DNA from: Dryas octopetala
Lineage: Eukaryota > Streptophyta > Magnoliopsida > Rosales > Rosaceae
DNA: 64,000 bases
NCBI GenBank assembly: GCA_963921425.1
Contig: OY992834.1
Coordinates: 10,213,271-10,277,270 of the forward strand
Direction of reading: 5' to 3'
The notes below the pieces were generated by a model that was given only the letters and a program-made list of their open reading frames with translations, made no database searches and had not been told where the DNA came from. Position numbers and translations under genes: made by a program. Each line of letters starts with the position of its first letter. Position 1 is the first letter of the stretch. Shown one piece after another: positions 35,962-47,256 of this stretch.

Positions 35962-38900
35962 AGTTGGAGGGAAGGGGATCGAACTTGGGTGCATTGTTCG
36001 TAATTTTACGGCCCTTCCAGCTAGATTACCCAACAATTGCAAGAGGTTAAGATTTAATGGTCCTAATAATAAATACAACAATTATTAAATGAGGGACTAA
36101 ACTTGAAAACTCTATCAAGGGACCTAACTCAAAACAAATAAGGTCATTGTATTTTTTAACAAAAAAAATCGAACTACAGACCTTATACTCATTCAATTCA
36201 TTATTGTTTTAAAGGAGGAGAAGTGTACTTTTTTTTTTCTTGTGTTTCTCAAGGAATGTAATGGTTGAATCCTAATTTTTAAATGAATGATTTTTATTTT
36301 TATTTGGCTCAATTACAAAATACACCCACCAATTATGAGGGGTATTTCAGATTGGTCCATGAACAAAAAAATGTTTCAAATTAGCACACTAACTAATAAA
36401 AAGTTACAAAATAGCACAAACGTTACAAATTCCGTCAATAAGGACGTTAAATGCTAGTGTAGACAGTGCTAATATGAATTTTTTGAATAATGTGGACACT
36501 AAATTTACATCACATGGATTAATGATAACAAGTTTAAGGGTTAAAAAGTTTTTGTAGTTTTTTTTTTTTTTATCAATATGACATTATAAATCCATGTATA
36601 ATAAATTTGGTGTCCATGTTATTAATAAAATCCACGTCATCATTGTCCAAAGTGGCATTTAACTGTCTTTCTTGACGGAATTCATAACAAATTAATGTGC
36701 TATTTTGTAACTTTTTATTAGTTAATGTACTAATTTGAAATATTTTTTTGTTCGTGGACCAATTTGAAATACCTCTCATAGTTGGTGGTTGCATTTGTAA
36801 TTGAGCCTTTTTATTTTTTTAGAGGTTTGTATGAATGAGTGATAAAAGAGTTTTGATCACTTGGGGATATGCATAGCGATTAGGGTTTTTATGTTGCCTA
36901 TTTAGAGGCCTCTTATATATGTGCAAAACTGCAAAATATGAGAAGTGTAAAACATGACTGTTTTATACAATAATTTTTTCACCTTTTTCCGGGGGTAACA
37001 TAAATGTAGATCGAGTTTATATATAACTACTGTAACTTGCATCTTAGTGGAAAAAGACGTTTGCATCTTCTTAATTTTATTATTATTCTTTCACTCTGTC
37101 TGGTCGTGATAAATGTACCATGCAATCTCAAACATCAATCTCGAATTTTGAGCTATGTTTTACCACTTGCATGGTAGAGTATCAGTTTGTGACAGAGTAG
37201 AAGAAGAAATTGTACTTCCATTAGTTGTTTGGTCAGAGCATGCAAGCATGCATGGTATGTATAAAGTAACTTGGAAAGAGGGTAGAATTGCACTCAAGCA
37301 CAAAGTGTGTGAAGGCTTACATACTTCTTACCTAAAAATAGAGAAAGGTAAACTTTATGTTTATATAGTATTAGGACGAGCCCTGACAGATTTTGTGGCC
37401 AGTGGCCACCATAGGAGAACCTCGTAGATTCACTCAACATGTCTTTACATTTTGCAAAAGAAAAGTTATGTGCATGCCATGAAAGCAGTTCAATATAATG
37501 GAGTACTCATGCATGTATTTCCAGGAAACACACTCTTATCTATATTACTTGAGGTTTGAACAAATAAAGTAAAGATTGCAGCGGGTTTGCCCATGAGTTT
37601 TAGCTTAAACAGCATTAGAGTACGTGGATTGAGGAAGTGCTAGAGCTTAGGAAGTGGATTGAGGAAGTGGTAGAGCTTAGGAAGTTGATTGAGGAAGTGG
37701 TAGAGCTTAAGAAGTTGATTGAGGAAGTGGATTGAGAAAGTGGTAGAGCTTAAGAAGTGTTAGATTCTCTCGATAAGGAATGTTAGCAACTTTTTTATTT
37801 TTATGTTTTCTTTCGATATTTTCTTTTATTATTTTCATTTTGCAGTTTAGGCTCATGATCAGAACTGTTCATTTTTTAGATCACTTTTCAAATATCATTT
37901 TTGCAAAAAATTAAATAAACAAACTGTGAACCTAACTGTTACCAAAATTGTCTGTTTATTTGATAACAGTTAGATGATCCAACGATTTTTGATTTGGTTG
38001 ATTTTTGACAAAGATAATCTTTGAGGGATGATCTAAAAATGAACGGTTCCAATTATGATATTATACTGGGGAATGAGAATAATAATCAGATGATTCCATG
38101 CAGTGATAGATGATATATTTTGTAACTTTGCTTAATTATTTGGTTGTTACATACATACTTCATCATCATATGATTTCTAGCTAATACTCAAGTTGTTGAT
38201 TACACTAATATTCGTTTTAATACTCAGCATGCAGGCAACATTAGAACGTTATCAGAAGCATACAAAAGACAATCAAACGGACAACAAATCCATTTCCACT
38301 GAACAAAATATGCAGGTTATGCCTCCTTTATGTAAGATCATACCAGAAACTGCTCCAGATTGTTTAGGACAAATTGGAACCAAACTGTATTATTAAAATG
38401 TTCATATGGAATTTGATTCAATATGTATTTACATATGTCTCTCCCAAAGAATAAAGCATGTTAAATATCCACATATACTGACCAGTTTTAGTGAAAAAAA
38501 GAGAAGTATAAATCTCTGAATTCAGGCCAACAGAGTAACTTTTTTCTGATAATAATGCTGGTTGATTAACCTTTAGGGCCCTATCCCATTAACAAACTTA
38601 ATTATTATAATAGATGGGACATCTTGGCCCACTGCTGATTCTAATTAATCAGCAATCTTTCTTATGATAGTGCATGTCCCTTGTTGAAGTTGCCTTTCTC
38701 CATTATATGTTGTACATATTAGATAGATTTCTTCTTAGTTTTCTGATGAGTTCTCATTTAATTAAAATGGCAGCACCTGAAGCAAGAAGCAACTAGCTTG
38801 ATGAAGCAGATAGAGCTTCTTGAAGTTTCAAAACGGTTCACGACCTTGTCCGAAACTTTTCTTATCTTAACACTTTGTCAAACTCTAGTTTTTTCCCTTG

Positions 38901-40379
38901 GTTGTCAAGGCATCTTTTGAACTTGGATTTGGAAATATCTCAGGAAACTCCTGGGAGAGGGTCTAGGACTATGCACCATTGAAGAACTTCAAGAAATAGA
39001 GCAACAGTTGGAGAGGAGTGTGAGCAGCGTTCGAGAAAGAAAGGTTCATCTAAAATCATATTATATACATGTGTTGCATTTTTCAGCTTTTTGATTAAGA
39101 AAAGTGTTAATGCCAGAGCTATTAATTGTTGTCAAAACAGGCTAGGGGCAATGATCTATGGATATTTAACACGCTTTATTCTTGTCTAATCTCCAGACTC
39201 AGGTTTTCAAGGAACAGATTGAGCAACTCAGAGAAAAGGTAAAATGCTAGCTGCTATCAAAAGTTAAAAAAAACTATTTGGGGAATTTCCCGGTTCAAGG
39301 GTCGTCCTTGTAAAAAATAAGCCAAATAAGTAATTGTTATTGTGCAGACAAATACAATTTGTCAAATAAAATTGAAATGATATTGACAGTAATAAACTGG
39401 CTAAACAATTTCCAATTTGGTTGATTTTTGAATGATGCCTTAAAATATAGATGGTTCCGATTATTGATTTTCATTGCTGGGTCATTAGGTCGTTGGGTGA
39501 ACATTACTCTATATATATGTGTGTGTGTGTGTGTGACACACAAAAATGTGTGGTGGCATTCGAATGCCAACTCACAACCTGCAATGAAGAAACTTAAGAG
39601 GGCACATTGAAGTTTGGTGTTGCAGCAGTACTTGTCATCCAACTTGGGATGGCCCAGCCTTATAGAATTTGCAGCGCACTTAATTCCAACTAAAGGTTGT
39701 GCTTGTGCTAGCTGACTAAATATGTTTTGTTTTTTTTTCCCATAAAATTCAGGAAAGAGTCCTCACTTCTGAAAATGAAAGACTAACTGAGAAGGTAAAC
39801 CCTTTCTTTATTACCATCATCATCATCTTTCTTCTTATTGTTATTGTAATTATAATTGTAGTCACTGCCCTAGCCACATGGAGCTTAAGGGGTATGTGCC
39901 GCTCAAATTTTTATTTTTCTATACATAATACGGAATTTCAAAGCTAAATGGTTAGACAAATCAATACTGAGTTGCCTCTTTGTGTTGCATGACTAAATCC
40001 AAGTATATCGTTCTTTGTTTTCAAGTAGCAGATCGAAATTGATTCGCCTACTTAACTTTATCCAAAACAAGTTTCTGCAGAAGATATCATATCATGTTAA
40101 ACAGTTAAACACTATTTCAATGCCATAAACTTTTGCATTATATGTGCTCCATTTGGTTACCATTTGAAAGGCTATTCATGTTAATTAAATGCTTAAACAA
40201 AAAAAAAATGAAATGACAGCCTCTTACTTCAATTGTCTTTGTAGTGTGGTAGTATTCAACAAATAAGGCAAGCATCAGACGAGCCGAGAGAAAACTTAGC
40301 CTACACTGAAAGTAGTTCAATTTCAGATGTTGAGACTGAATTGTTCATTGGACTGCCAGAAAGGAGAGTGAAGAGCTAG
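34135..40379 (+). CDS. SOC1-clade MIKC MADS-box transcription factor
   Basis: Seven exons join in frame to 216 residues: 34135-34316, 38228-38315, 38774-38835, 38944-39043, 39197-39238, 39753-39794, 40245-40379. Exon 1 encodes the whole MADS domain ([20 protein letters not shown]...), which binds CArG boxes. Exon 2 is the I region, exons 3-6 the leucine-rich K domain ([16 protein letters not shown]...), and exon 7 the C-terminus, ending in the SOC1 motif [10 protein letters not shown]. Length and exon sizes match SOC1. Residue 26 is Ser where most relatives have Asn (KRRSGLL). SOC1-type factors integrate flowering signals in the shoot apex. The C-terminus leaves open SOC1 itself or the AGL42/71/72 branch. 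The first intron is 3.9 kb and holds three repeats. Confidence 0.94.
35921..36055 (-). mobile_element. Short SINE in MADS intron 1
   Basis: Flanked by a perfect 13-bp duplication, GAGGTTAAGATTT, at 35921-35933 and 36043-36055. On the minus strand the body starts CTTGCAATTGTTGGG, has an A-box-like TAATCTAGCTGGAAGG and a B-box-like CAAGTTCGATCCCC, and ends in a long poly-A (the T run at about 35932-35960 on the plus strand). Internal tRNA-type promoter, poly-A tail and long target duplication define a tRNA-derived SINE. Confidence 0.88.
36306..36807. mobile_element. Mutator-like MITE in MADS intron 1, 502 bp
   Basis: Ends are GGCTCAATTAC and GTAATTGAGCC. The inverted repeats continue for some 170 bp or more, with shared blocks such as ACTAATAAAAAGTTACAAAA. 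The flanks are an identical 9-bp duplication TTTTTATTT (36297-36305 and 36808-36816), although it is low complexity. No coding capacity. Confidence 0.88.
37624..37757. repeat. 30-bp minisatellite in MADS intron 1
   Basis: Four copies of a 30-bp unit (GTGGATTGAGGAAGTGGTAG then AGCTTAGGAA) begin at 37624, 37654, 37684 and 37714; the last contains an extra 13-bp partial duplication. Because 30 is a multiple of three, one frame stays open through it. Confidence 0.9.
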
Positions 40380-41219
40380 CTAGCTCCACCCGTCACAGAG
40401 AACTCGATCATCATGTTAATTATATAATAATCTTAAGCCCTGGCTGAGCAGAAATATAAAAATGCTTTGATTCCACTAGTTCAGATTTTGTTTTGTTATT
40501 GCTCTGTATTGGATTGTTGCTCCACTAGTTGAATACTGCATGCACTGGAGCTTTGCAAGCAATAAGACTGTATGGCAGAGGGGTTATATACTTATATATT
40601 GTCTTTCTGGAAGTTGTTGTGATGAATATTACCAGAAAATGCTACTGGACAATATATTTAATTTATATTTGTATATCTAAAATTTTTATTGAAATTCTCC
40701 AATTTTGTTATTTTCCAGGCCCATCTATTTTCTGTATATTCACAGCATTCTTATGGAACATGTATGATGTGTTATGTTATCACTTATCAGATTGTTAATC
40801 TTAACTACATATTTAAACAAAAATCTCAGTACAAAATAATTAAATTGATGAAACAGGATATATTGATGGAACCGATTGCACATTAGCTAATGGTATGAAG
40901 AAAAAGAATGCTACCCAGTGTGGGGGTGAGACAAGGCCAATTCCTACTAGCAGAGGTATGGAAAACCAAACTCAGAAAACCAAACTCATGAGTCACCCGT
41001 GGCGTGAGGTAGGGTGGGGTGAAGGGTAGATCCGAAGTTTGATAACCCCAAAAAAAACTCATGAGCCACCCTTTTGCCTGCCCAGACTGAATGATGTATA
41101 GCTTCAGTATGTGCAGCTCCACCAGAAGCTTGCCTCCCTCTAACCTGGTGTCTTTTGCATGGAAGGCAATTTATTTTAAAGAAATTATAATTTAATTTAA
41201 TTTATTTTTTGGGGTCTAG
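40380..41219. other. Convergent 3' ends of MADS and fructokinase genes
   Basis: The presumed 3' untranslated regions of both genes meet here. The segment 40900-41100 has an imperfect direct repeat around AAACTCATGAG(T/C)CACCC. No gene. Confidence 0.6.
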
Positions 41220-43963
41220 TCAATAATCAGAGGCTTTGTGAAGAGCTTCCTTGACTTCTTTTTTTGTGGGTAGCGCAGGTATGGCTCCTTTCTTTTGCAC
41301 AGTGAGAGCACCACAGGCATTGGCAAACATCAGAGCTTCCTTCAACCTTTTTTCATCCTGCATCAGTAGAAAAATCAATGTGTGCGTGTGAGAGAGAGAG
41401 AGAGTTGGGAAGAAAATGAAAACATACGTACACTTGGCAAATTATAATATATACCTTGTAGAGATTAGGGTCTGCACCCAAACTGGTCAGTACAGAGCCG
41501 ACGAAAGAATCACCAGCACCAGTAGTATCAACACAATCAGCCTTAACCCCTGGAACCTTACCCTTGAAGTCCTGCACAACAGTAAAATAGGAATCAACAA
41601 ATTGGCTACTGATACAAACTATGAGAAAGATAAAAACCAATTAACTATCTACTGATCATGCATAATCATCGCCACTTCAGGCCCTTAAATTTTATAAATT
41701 GTTTTATACTTATATACCATGTTAATTGTTAAGGATGGATGACCTAATTTTTATCGTTCGCGCCTTGGGCCCTAGAATTTCAAGATCGCCTTGAAACCAG
41801 TCTAGCCCCAATAGAAGGTTTAAAATCAAAATATGGAAAGTAACCTTGGTGTAATATCTGCAGCCTTCTGGACCTTCGGTTACTAGTAGAAGCTTCAGGT
41901 TGGGGTGATAAAGCTTTTTCATGACCACATTATCATCATGATCATCATCACCTTCAGTCAAGAATGTAATTTCTTCCTCACTTATCTGCAATGTCGCATA
42001 TATGAAGTCCACATATATTAATTATTACTAATTTGTTGTATACACAAATTAAATATAAACAACATAATGAGTGATAGCTAGCTAGGTTTGTTGAAACATG
42101 CACCTTGATAATGTCAGCTTGGTTCCATATGCTCATAATGCCTTTCCGAGCAGCCTCGGCAGATGGCCACAGTGGCAGTCTCAAATTTGGGTCATAAGAG
42201 AGCAAACAGCCACACTTCTTAGCAATTTCCATTGCAGCAAGATGTGCTGATCTGCAAGGCTCCTCAATCAAGCTAATTGATCCATAGTGAAATATACCTG
42301 CCTGCATCAATAAATAAAATATAAATGTTAGGAACTCAAGCAATGTTAATTGGGGTTTAAGTGACTTGTGATGAAGAAACATTCATCAAACAGAATGTTA
42401 ATGCATGTTTTACCTTCTTAATCAGGTCTACATCAAGCTCTTTCTCAGTAAGGAGCATGTCAGCACTTGGGTTGCGATAGAACATGAATTCGCGCTCTCC
42501 ATCATCTCTTAGTGTAACAAACGCCAATGCAGTCCTTGCATTTGGGTCGAAACGCATGCCAGAGTTGTCCACATTGTTTTCTTTCAGAATATCAGCCAAC
42601 ATGTATCCAAATTCGTCTTCGCCAACCTGGATCAGATGCAAAAGGGTAGAGACTTCAATAAATAAAAACAGAATGTCATATGTAAAAGATCACAAAAGCA
42701 GAGTATGCCATAGTGGTTGTTACAAATTAGAGTCCAAATTCTAACATAATTGATAAAAGTTAAAATTAGTTCTGGATGCTTAAAAAAGCACCTTGCCCAT
42801 AAAAGCTGCTTTGCCTCCTAATCTTGAGATTCCAACAGCAACATTGGCAGGAGCTCCACCAGCAGCTTTCTTGAAACCTTCTGCTTCTGCAAGAGTAACT
42901 CCGGCAGTCATTGGGACGAAGTCGATCAACATCTCCCCAAAGCAGACAATCAGTGTGTTCTTCTCTTGAGTACTCTTTCCTTTTTTGAAAGAGAATGATT
43001 TGAATGAACCTGCATGGGACCAATTTTGCTTAATTAAGATCAATGGTAGAAGTACCAAAATGACAATAAGTTGCTGGTACTAATCTGAAATTCTGAATTT
43101 GCAAAACAGGTAATGCTTGAGACCTGTTCAGATTAAGATAACAAATTCTAGCTCAAGAAATCAACAAAGTAGTATAAATGTGTCAATGAAAATGAGCCTT
43201 GTTGACTTGGCCTTGTTGATCAATTGTAAGTAAAAGAAGATTATGATTCAATCATTCTTGTTATTACAAAATGTTTAGCTCAAAAAAATGGAAAAAGGGT
43301 ACAAATGAACTCCATGAATTTGGCATGATTCAAGTAAACTAGATTAATATATATATATATATATAACCAATACTTTATTAATTAGGACCATATCTTGTGG
43401 TTCTTGGAAAATCTACCATATCAAAGTCTGAACTAAAACGAATTCCAAACCAATAATAATTCTCATCAGCATCCTATCTTTCAGGACTACTACTCTCTAC
43501 ATTCACCAAATTTTGTTCAACAAATGAGATGTCACTTTTCCATTTATTCAAACCTTAGCCCTACCAAATATATTGTTCATATCAAATGATGTGTCAATTT
43601 TTCATTTATTCAAATCTGAGTCATACTAAATTTTTTAGTTACCAAATTATGTCAGTTTTTCATTTATTTAAATATGAGCTCTTTCAGATTTGATATACAT
43701 ACCAACAAGTAACACACCTTTGGCGAACAAATTTGTTACCATGCAGTCTTTCGTAGACTAAAACGGATTCAAATTAACCCAAAAATTCCAACCAAAACCC
43801 ATAAGTTTGCTCAAGAATTAACAATCAGATCATCAAATGGGCATCAAAGAAATCATAAAAAGATGCAAACTCATGAATTACCAGAGGAACTCCTAGAAAA
43901 CTTGAAGCTACCCTTGCGACCAGATAGGTCCAGTGTGACAGGGAAGCAGCAACCCTTCGACAT
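41220..43963 (-). CDS. Fructokinase (pfkB family)
   Basis: Seven exons, in minus-strand order: 43963-43882, 43009-42792, 42626-42414, 42301-42104, 41985-41845, 41571-41455, 41357-41220. They join to 368 residues ending SDY. It phosphorylates fructose with ATP to fructose-6-phosphate. The pfkB core starts with CFGEMLIDF (residues 50-58) and has [10 protein letters not shown] (about 78-87) and the ATP-binding/catalytic DTTGAGDSF (299-307, catalytic Asp305). The usual intermediate blocks ([27 protein letters not shown]) are all present. The N-terminal extension of about 45 residues is unlike the cytosolic enzymes and may affect location. Exon 1 has two in-phase donors (after 43882 or 43912), giving 368 or 358 residues. 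It is nearest in context to Arabidopsis FRK7. Confidence 0.94.
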
Positions 43964-45508
43964 TTTCGATCTCTCTCGAACCAAATGAATGAATTAATTT
44001 TCTGAGTTGAGAGTAGTTTTTTTTTCAATGATTGCCAAACGTTGAAAGTTGTAACACCATTCAACGTTGGCTTTCTACAAAACCACAATTACTCAAACCC
44101 AGTTTTGTTTCAAGAACCAAGAACAACAACAGATCAAAACATTAAGAAAGACCCAAGTTTTGTCAAAGATATCGCAGCTGCTTATATATCTCTGTATATT
44201 CTACGAACTCGCTTTTCTCTACTCCTATTATTAGACCAGGCTCTAACCAATAACCATCCCTCCTATTTTTTAGCTAAATCTTGGTTAATTTGACTATAAA
44301 ATAATAATCATTTTCGAAGTGGCTGATCATTTTAGCTTGTCATGTGCCTATTTTGGCTAGCCATGAAGTTTTTTTAATTATTTTTAAATTCAAAATATTA
44401 CCATTTAATTTTGGTTGGCTGTTGTAGAGTCTCAATTTTTTTAATCTCAAAAAAAAAAAAAAAAAACTTCTTGTTTTACAGACATAAGTCACATAACCCA
44501 CCTGTTGGGAACAGAATGTTTTGACCGAGTCTTCATTTTTGTAATCTCGTTTTTATTAAACACGCATGACCCACTTAGACAACGAAAATGATCAATTATG
44601 GATAAACTCTGTTAAACAACAAAATAATAAATTTATATCTACTATTTTACACGTAAAATATATAGAAAATTTCAAAATGTTTAAAAAACCCCTCCCAAGC
44701 ATTTTTGACAAAGAAGAAACTCAACATTCCCTTTTTATTTTATTTTTTTTCCGGACCACACAAGGTATTTTTTGAACAACTCGATCCTATTTTAAGTGTG
44801 TTGCTTATTATTTTTGCCGTAATGCTACACTTACCACATTTTTATACCACAATTTCATATTATCTTACATGGCATTCATATATTGGACACTACAAATTAA
44901 AAAATAAAACCTAAAAAAAAAAAAAAAAAATCTTTCCAGTAAAGTAATGACACATCAAGTGTGATACAAATTTGGGAAAAAAAATGTGGGACAACTAGCA
45001 TTATTGTTATTTTTGTCTTGACTGAAAGTTAGGGCTCGTTTGACACTGCTTCTAGGAGGGCCAAAAGCGCTTTTAAAATAATAAAAGCACTTATTTAAAA
45101 AAAAAATGGTGTTTGGTAAAAAAAAAAAGAAGTGCTTTGAACCAATTAAATAAACACTTAAAGTGGTTTTGGAAGAAGCACATGAGAGGTGCTTCCTCCT
45201 AGAAGTGCTGCCAATGAAAAACACGGGAAGCACTTGGGCTGGTTTTAATGAATTTTTCAAGCTTCCAAATATATCCCTATTTACTTGAACAAATGCCCAA
45301 ATAACCCTCATATATCAAAATCCCAACAAAAACCCTCTTTATTTTTTTTTACTAGGGAAGCGTTCCAGTTTCGCGGGAAAAAAACAAAAGGCCAAAGGCC
45401 CATCGTGTTCTATGAAAACCCTTTCTCTCATATAAGAAAAAAATAGCAATTGCCTTCAGGCTTTTCTCTCGGTGCCAATCTACATCCTTCTCATGTCAAT
45501 ATCTCTCA
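43964..45508. other. Upstream region of fructokinase and intergenic spacer
   Basis: The first 250 bp hold the fructokinase leader and promoter (minus strand). The interval 45030-45205 begins AGGGCTCGTTTGACACTGC and contains inverted pieces of AAGTGCTTC / GAAGCACTT, like the ends of plant hAT-type MITEs, but no matching right terminus was found. The rest is AT-rich with no gene. Confidence 0.5.
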
Positions 45509-46078
45509 TGTTAGATAATTTTCAAATATTTGTAATTTGAATTGAATCAATGTGTCCTTTGGGAAAAGTTACTAAACTTTCTGTAGAGGTTTTATATTCA
45601 TAGAGTCATAAGCTTTCATCAAAAGGTATGATTCAAATGGTATCATACCTCTTGAATAAATATTTCAAATGAATGGTTGCTATACCATTTCAGAAAGGGC
45701 ACATTGGATTCATTATAAAAAGAGAAGTTCTCTGCATAATTTTTTACAGAAAAACAACTATTATCTCATTCTCCATATTTTCACTAAAATCAAATACAAA
45801 GAACTAATTTCTGCAGTTTTAGTTCTTTGTGAAACTTGAGTATTCTTATTATATCCATTTGTGTGTTTGGTTTGTTTTTGATTGTGTAGGACATTAACAA
45901 ACAATAGTTTTACTAGTCTTCATTGTATCCACAAGGCATATTTGCAAATCTCTCTACACACAAAAAGTGGGGGCAAAATATTGTATGAAAGAAAGCATTG
46001 TTAAACGTGCCTTGAAGCAAATTTCTATCATCCTTTCAGCAGCCAAAACTTACAAGAACTCCAACAATTTTTCCAACA
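45509..46078 (+). repeat. 5' LTR of the plus-strand copia element
   Basis: Begins TGTTAGATAATTTTC and ends TTTTTCCAACA, 570 bp. The sequence continues into the gag leader. No initiator-Met primer-binding sequence abuts it: the next bases are AATTTTCAGACAA. Confidence 0.92.
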
Positions 46079-46107
46079 AATTTTCAGACAATATTTCTGT
46101 TGTGGCT

Positions 46108-47243
46108 ATGTCATTCATGAAGGATTTTACTTCTAATTTCGTGAAGCTTGAGAGGTTTGAAGGAGGGAATTTCAAACGTTGGCAGAAGAAGCTACACTTT
46201 CTTCTTACAAGTTTGAAAGTGGTATATGTGCTGACTACTCCAAGGCCTGAGGAAAATGATGATGACTCCATTGATGCCTAACGTGAACGTATCAAGTAGG
46301 ATCAGGACGATTACATTTGTAAGGGACACATCTGCAATGCTATGACCGATGCCTTGTTTGACATCTACCATGAGATGGAGAGCTCTAAGGAAATTTAGGA
46401 TACACTTGAGGTTAAATACATGACTGAAGACGCAACAAGTAAGAAATTCCTTGTTTTAAAGTTCTTCAATTATAAAATGACTGATGATAGAAATGTTATT
46501 GAGCAATTTCATAAGATTATACACATGCATAACCAACTTTCTCAATACAAAATGTCTATAGATGAGTCTATCCTTGTTTCTGCTATTATGGAGAAATTAC
46601 CATCTTCATGGAAGGAATACAAGCAGAACCTCAAACACAAGAAGGAGGATCTCACCAAAGAACAATTGGGACAACACCTTCATATTGATGAAGAGTGTAG
46701 GGTTCGAGAGAAAGTTGATGATGGTTCATCCTCAAAGGTTCATATGATGGAGAATGGATCTAAACAATCCAACAACCACCAAGGGAACAAAAAGAGGAAG
46801 GGAAATTTCAACAAAGACCACCACAACACAAAGAAGACGAAATGGAGTTGTTTCCATTGTGGTAAACCAGGCCATCTCAAGAGAGACTGTTGTCATCTCA
46901 AGAAACAACAAAAGTCAAACTCCAAAGACAAATTTGTTGCTATGATTTCTGAAATCAATATGATGGAAGACAATGATGCTTGGTGGGTCGATTCTGGGGC
47001 AACCAAGCATGTGTGCATGGACAAGAAAATGTTCAAGACTTATGTGCCTAATGAGGAAGCCGATGTTCTCTACATGTGAAATGCTTCTACTGCTGTTATT
47101 AAGGGAAAAGGCACAATAGAACTAGAGTTCACATCCGGAAAGGTGCTTACTCTCAATGATGTTTATCATGTTCCAGATGTTAGAAAGAATCTGGTTTCTG
47201 GAAGTCTCCTCAACAAATTTGGGTTTAAGTTAGTATTTGAGTA
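46108..47243 (+). pseudogene. copia gag and protease, broken by stops
   Basis: A start at 46108 (MSFMKDF) lies 30 bp after the LTR. The gag domain runs in one frame to about 46840, followed by a zinc knuckle CFHCGKPGHLKRDC (46849-46890) and a protease active site WWVDSGATKHVC (about 46981-47016). In-frame stops are at 46279-46281, shortly after at about 46297, at 46396-46398, at 47077-47079 and at about 47242. Confidence 0.9.
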
Positions 47244-47256
47244 AGATAAATTTATC

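Noticed and set aside
35960..36042. tRNA gene
   Set aside because: A- and B-box-like motifs are present but no cloverleaf can be drawn; the poly-A tail and target duplication make it a SINE.
45030..45205. hAT-type MITE beginning AGGGCTCGTTTGACACTGC
   Set aside because: The left end looks right and inner inverted pieces exist, but no right terminus or target duplication was found, so it is only mentioned in the spacer entry.
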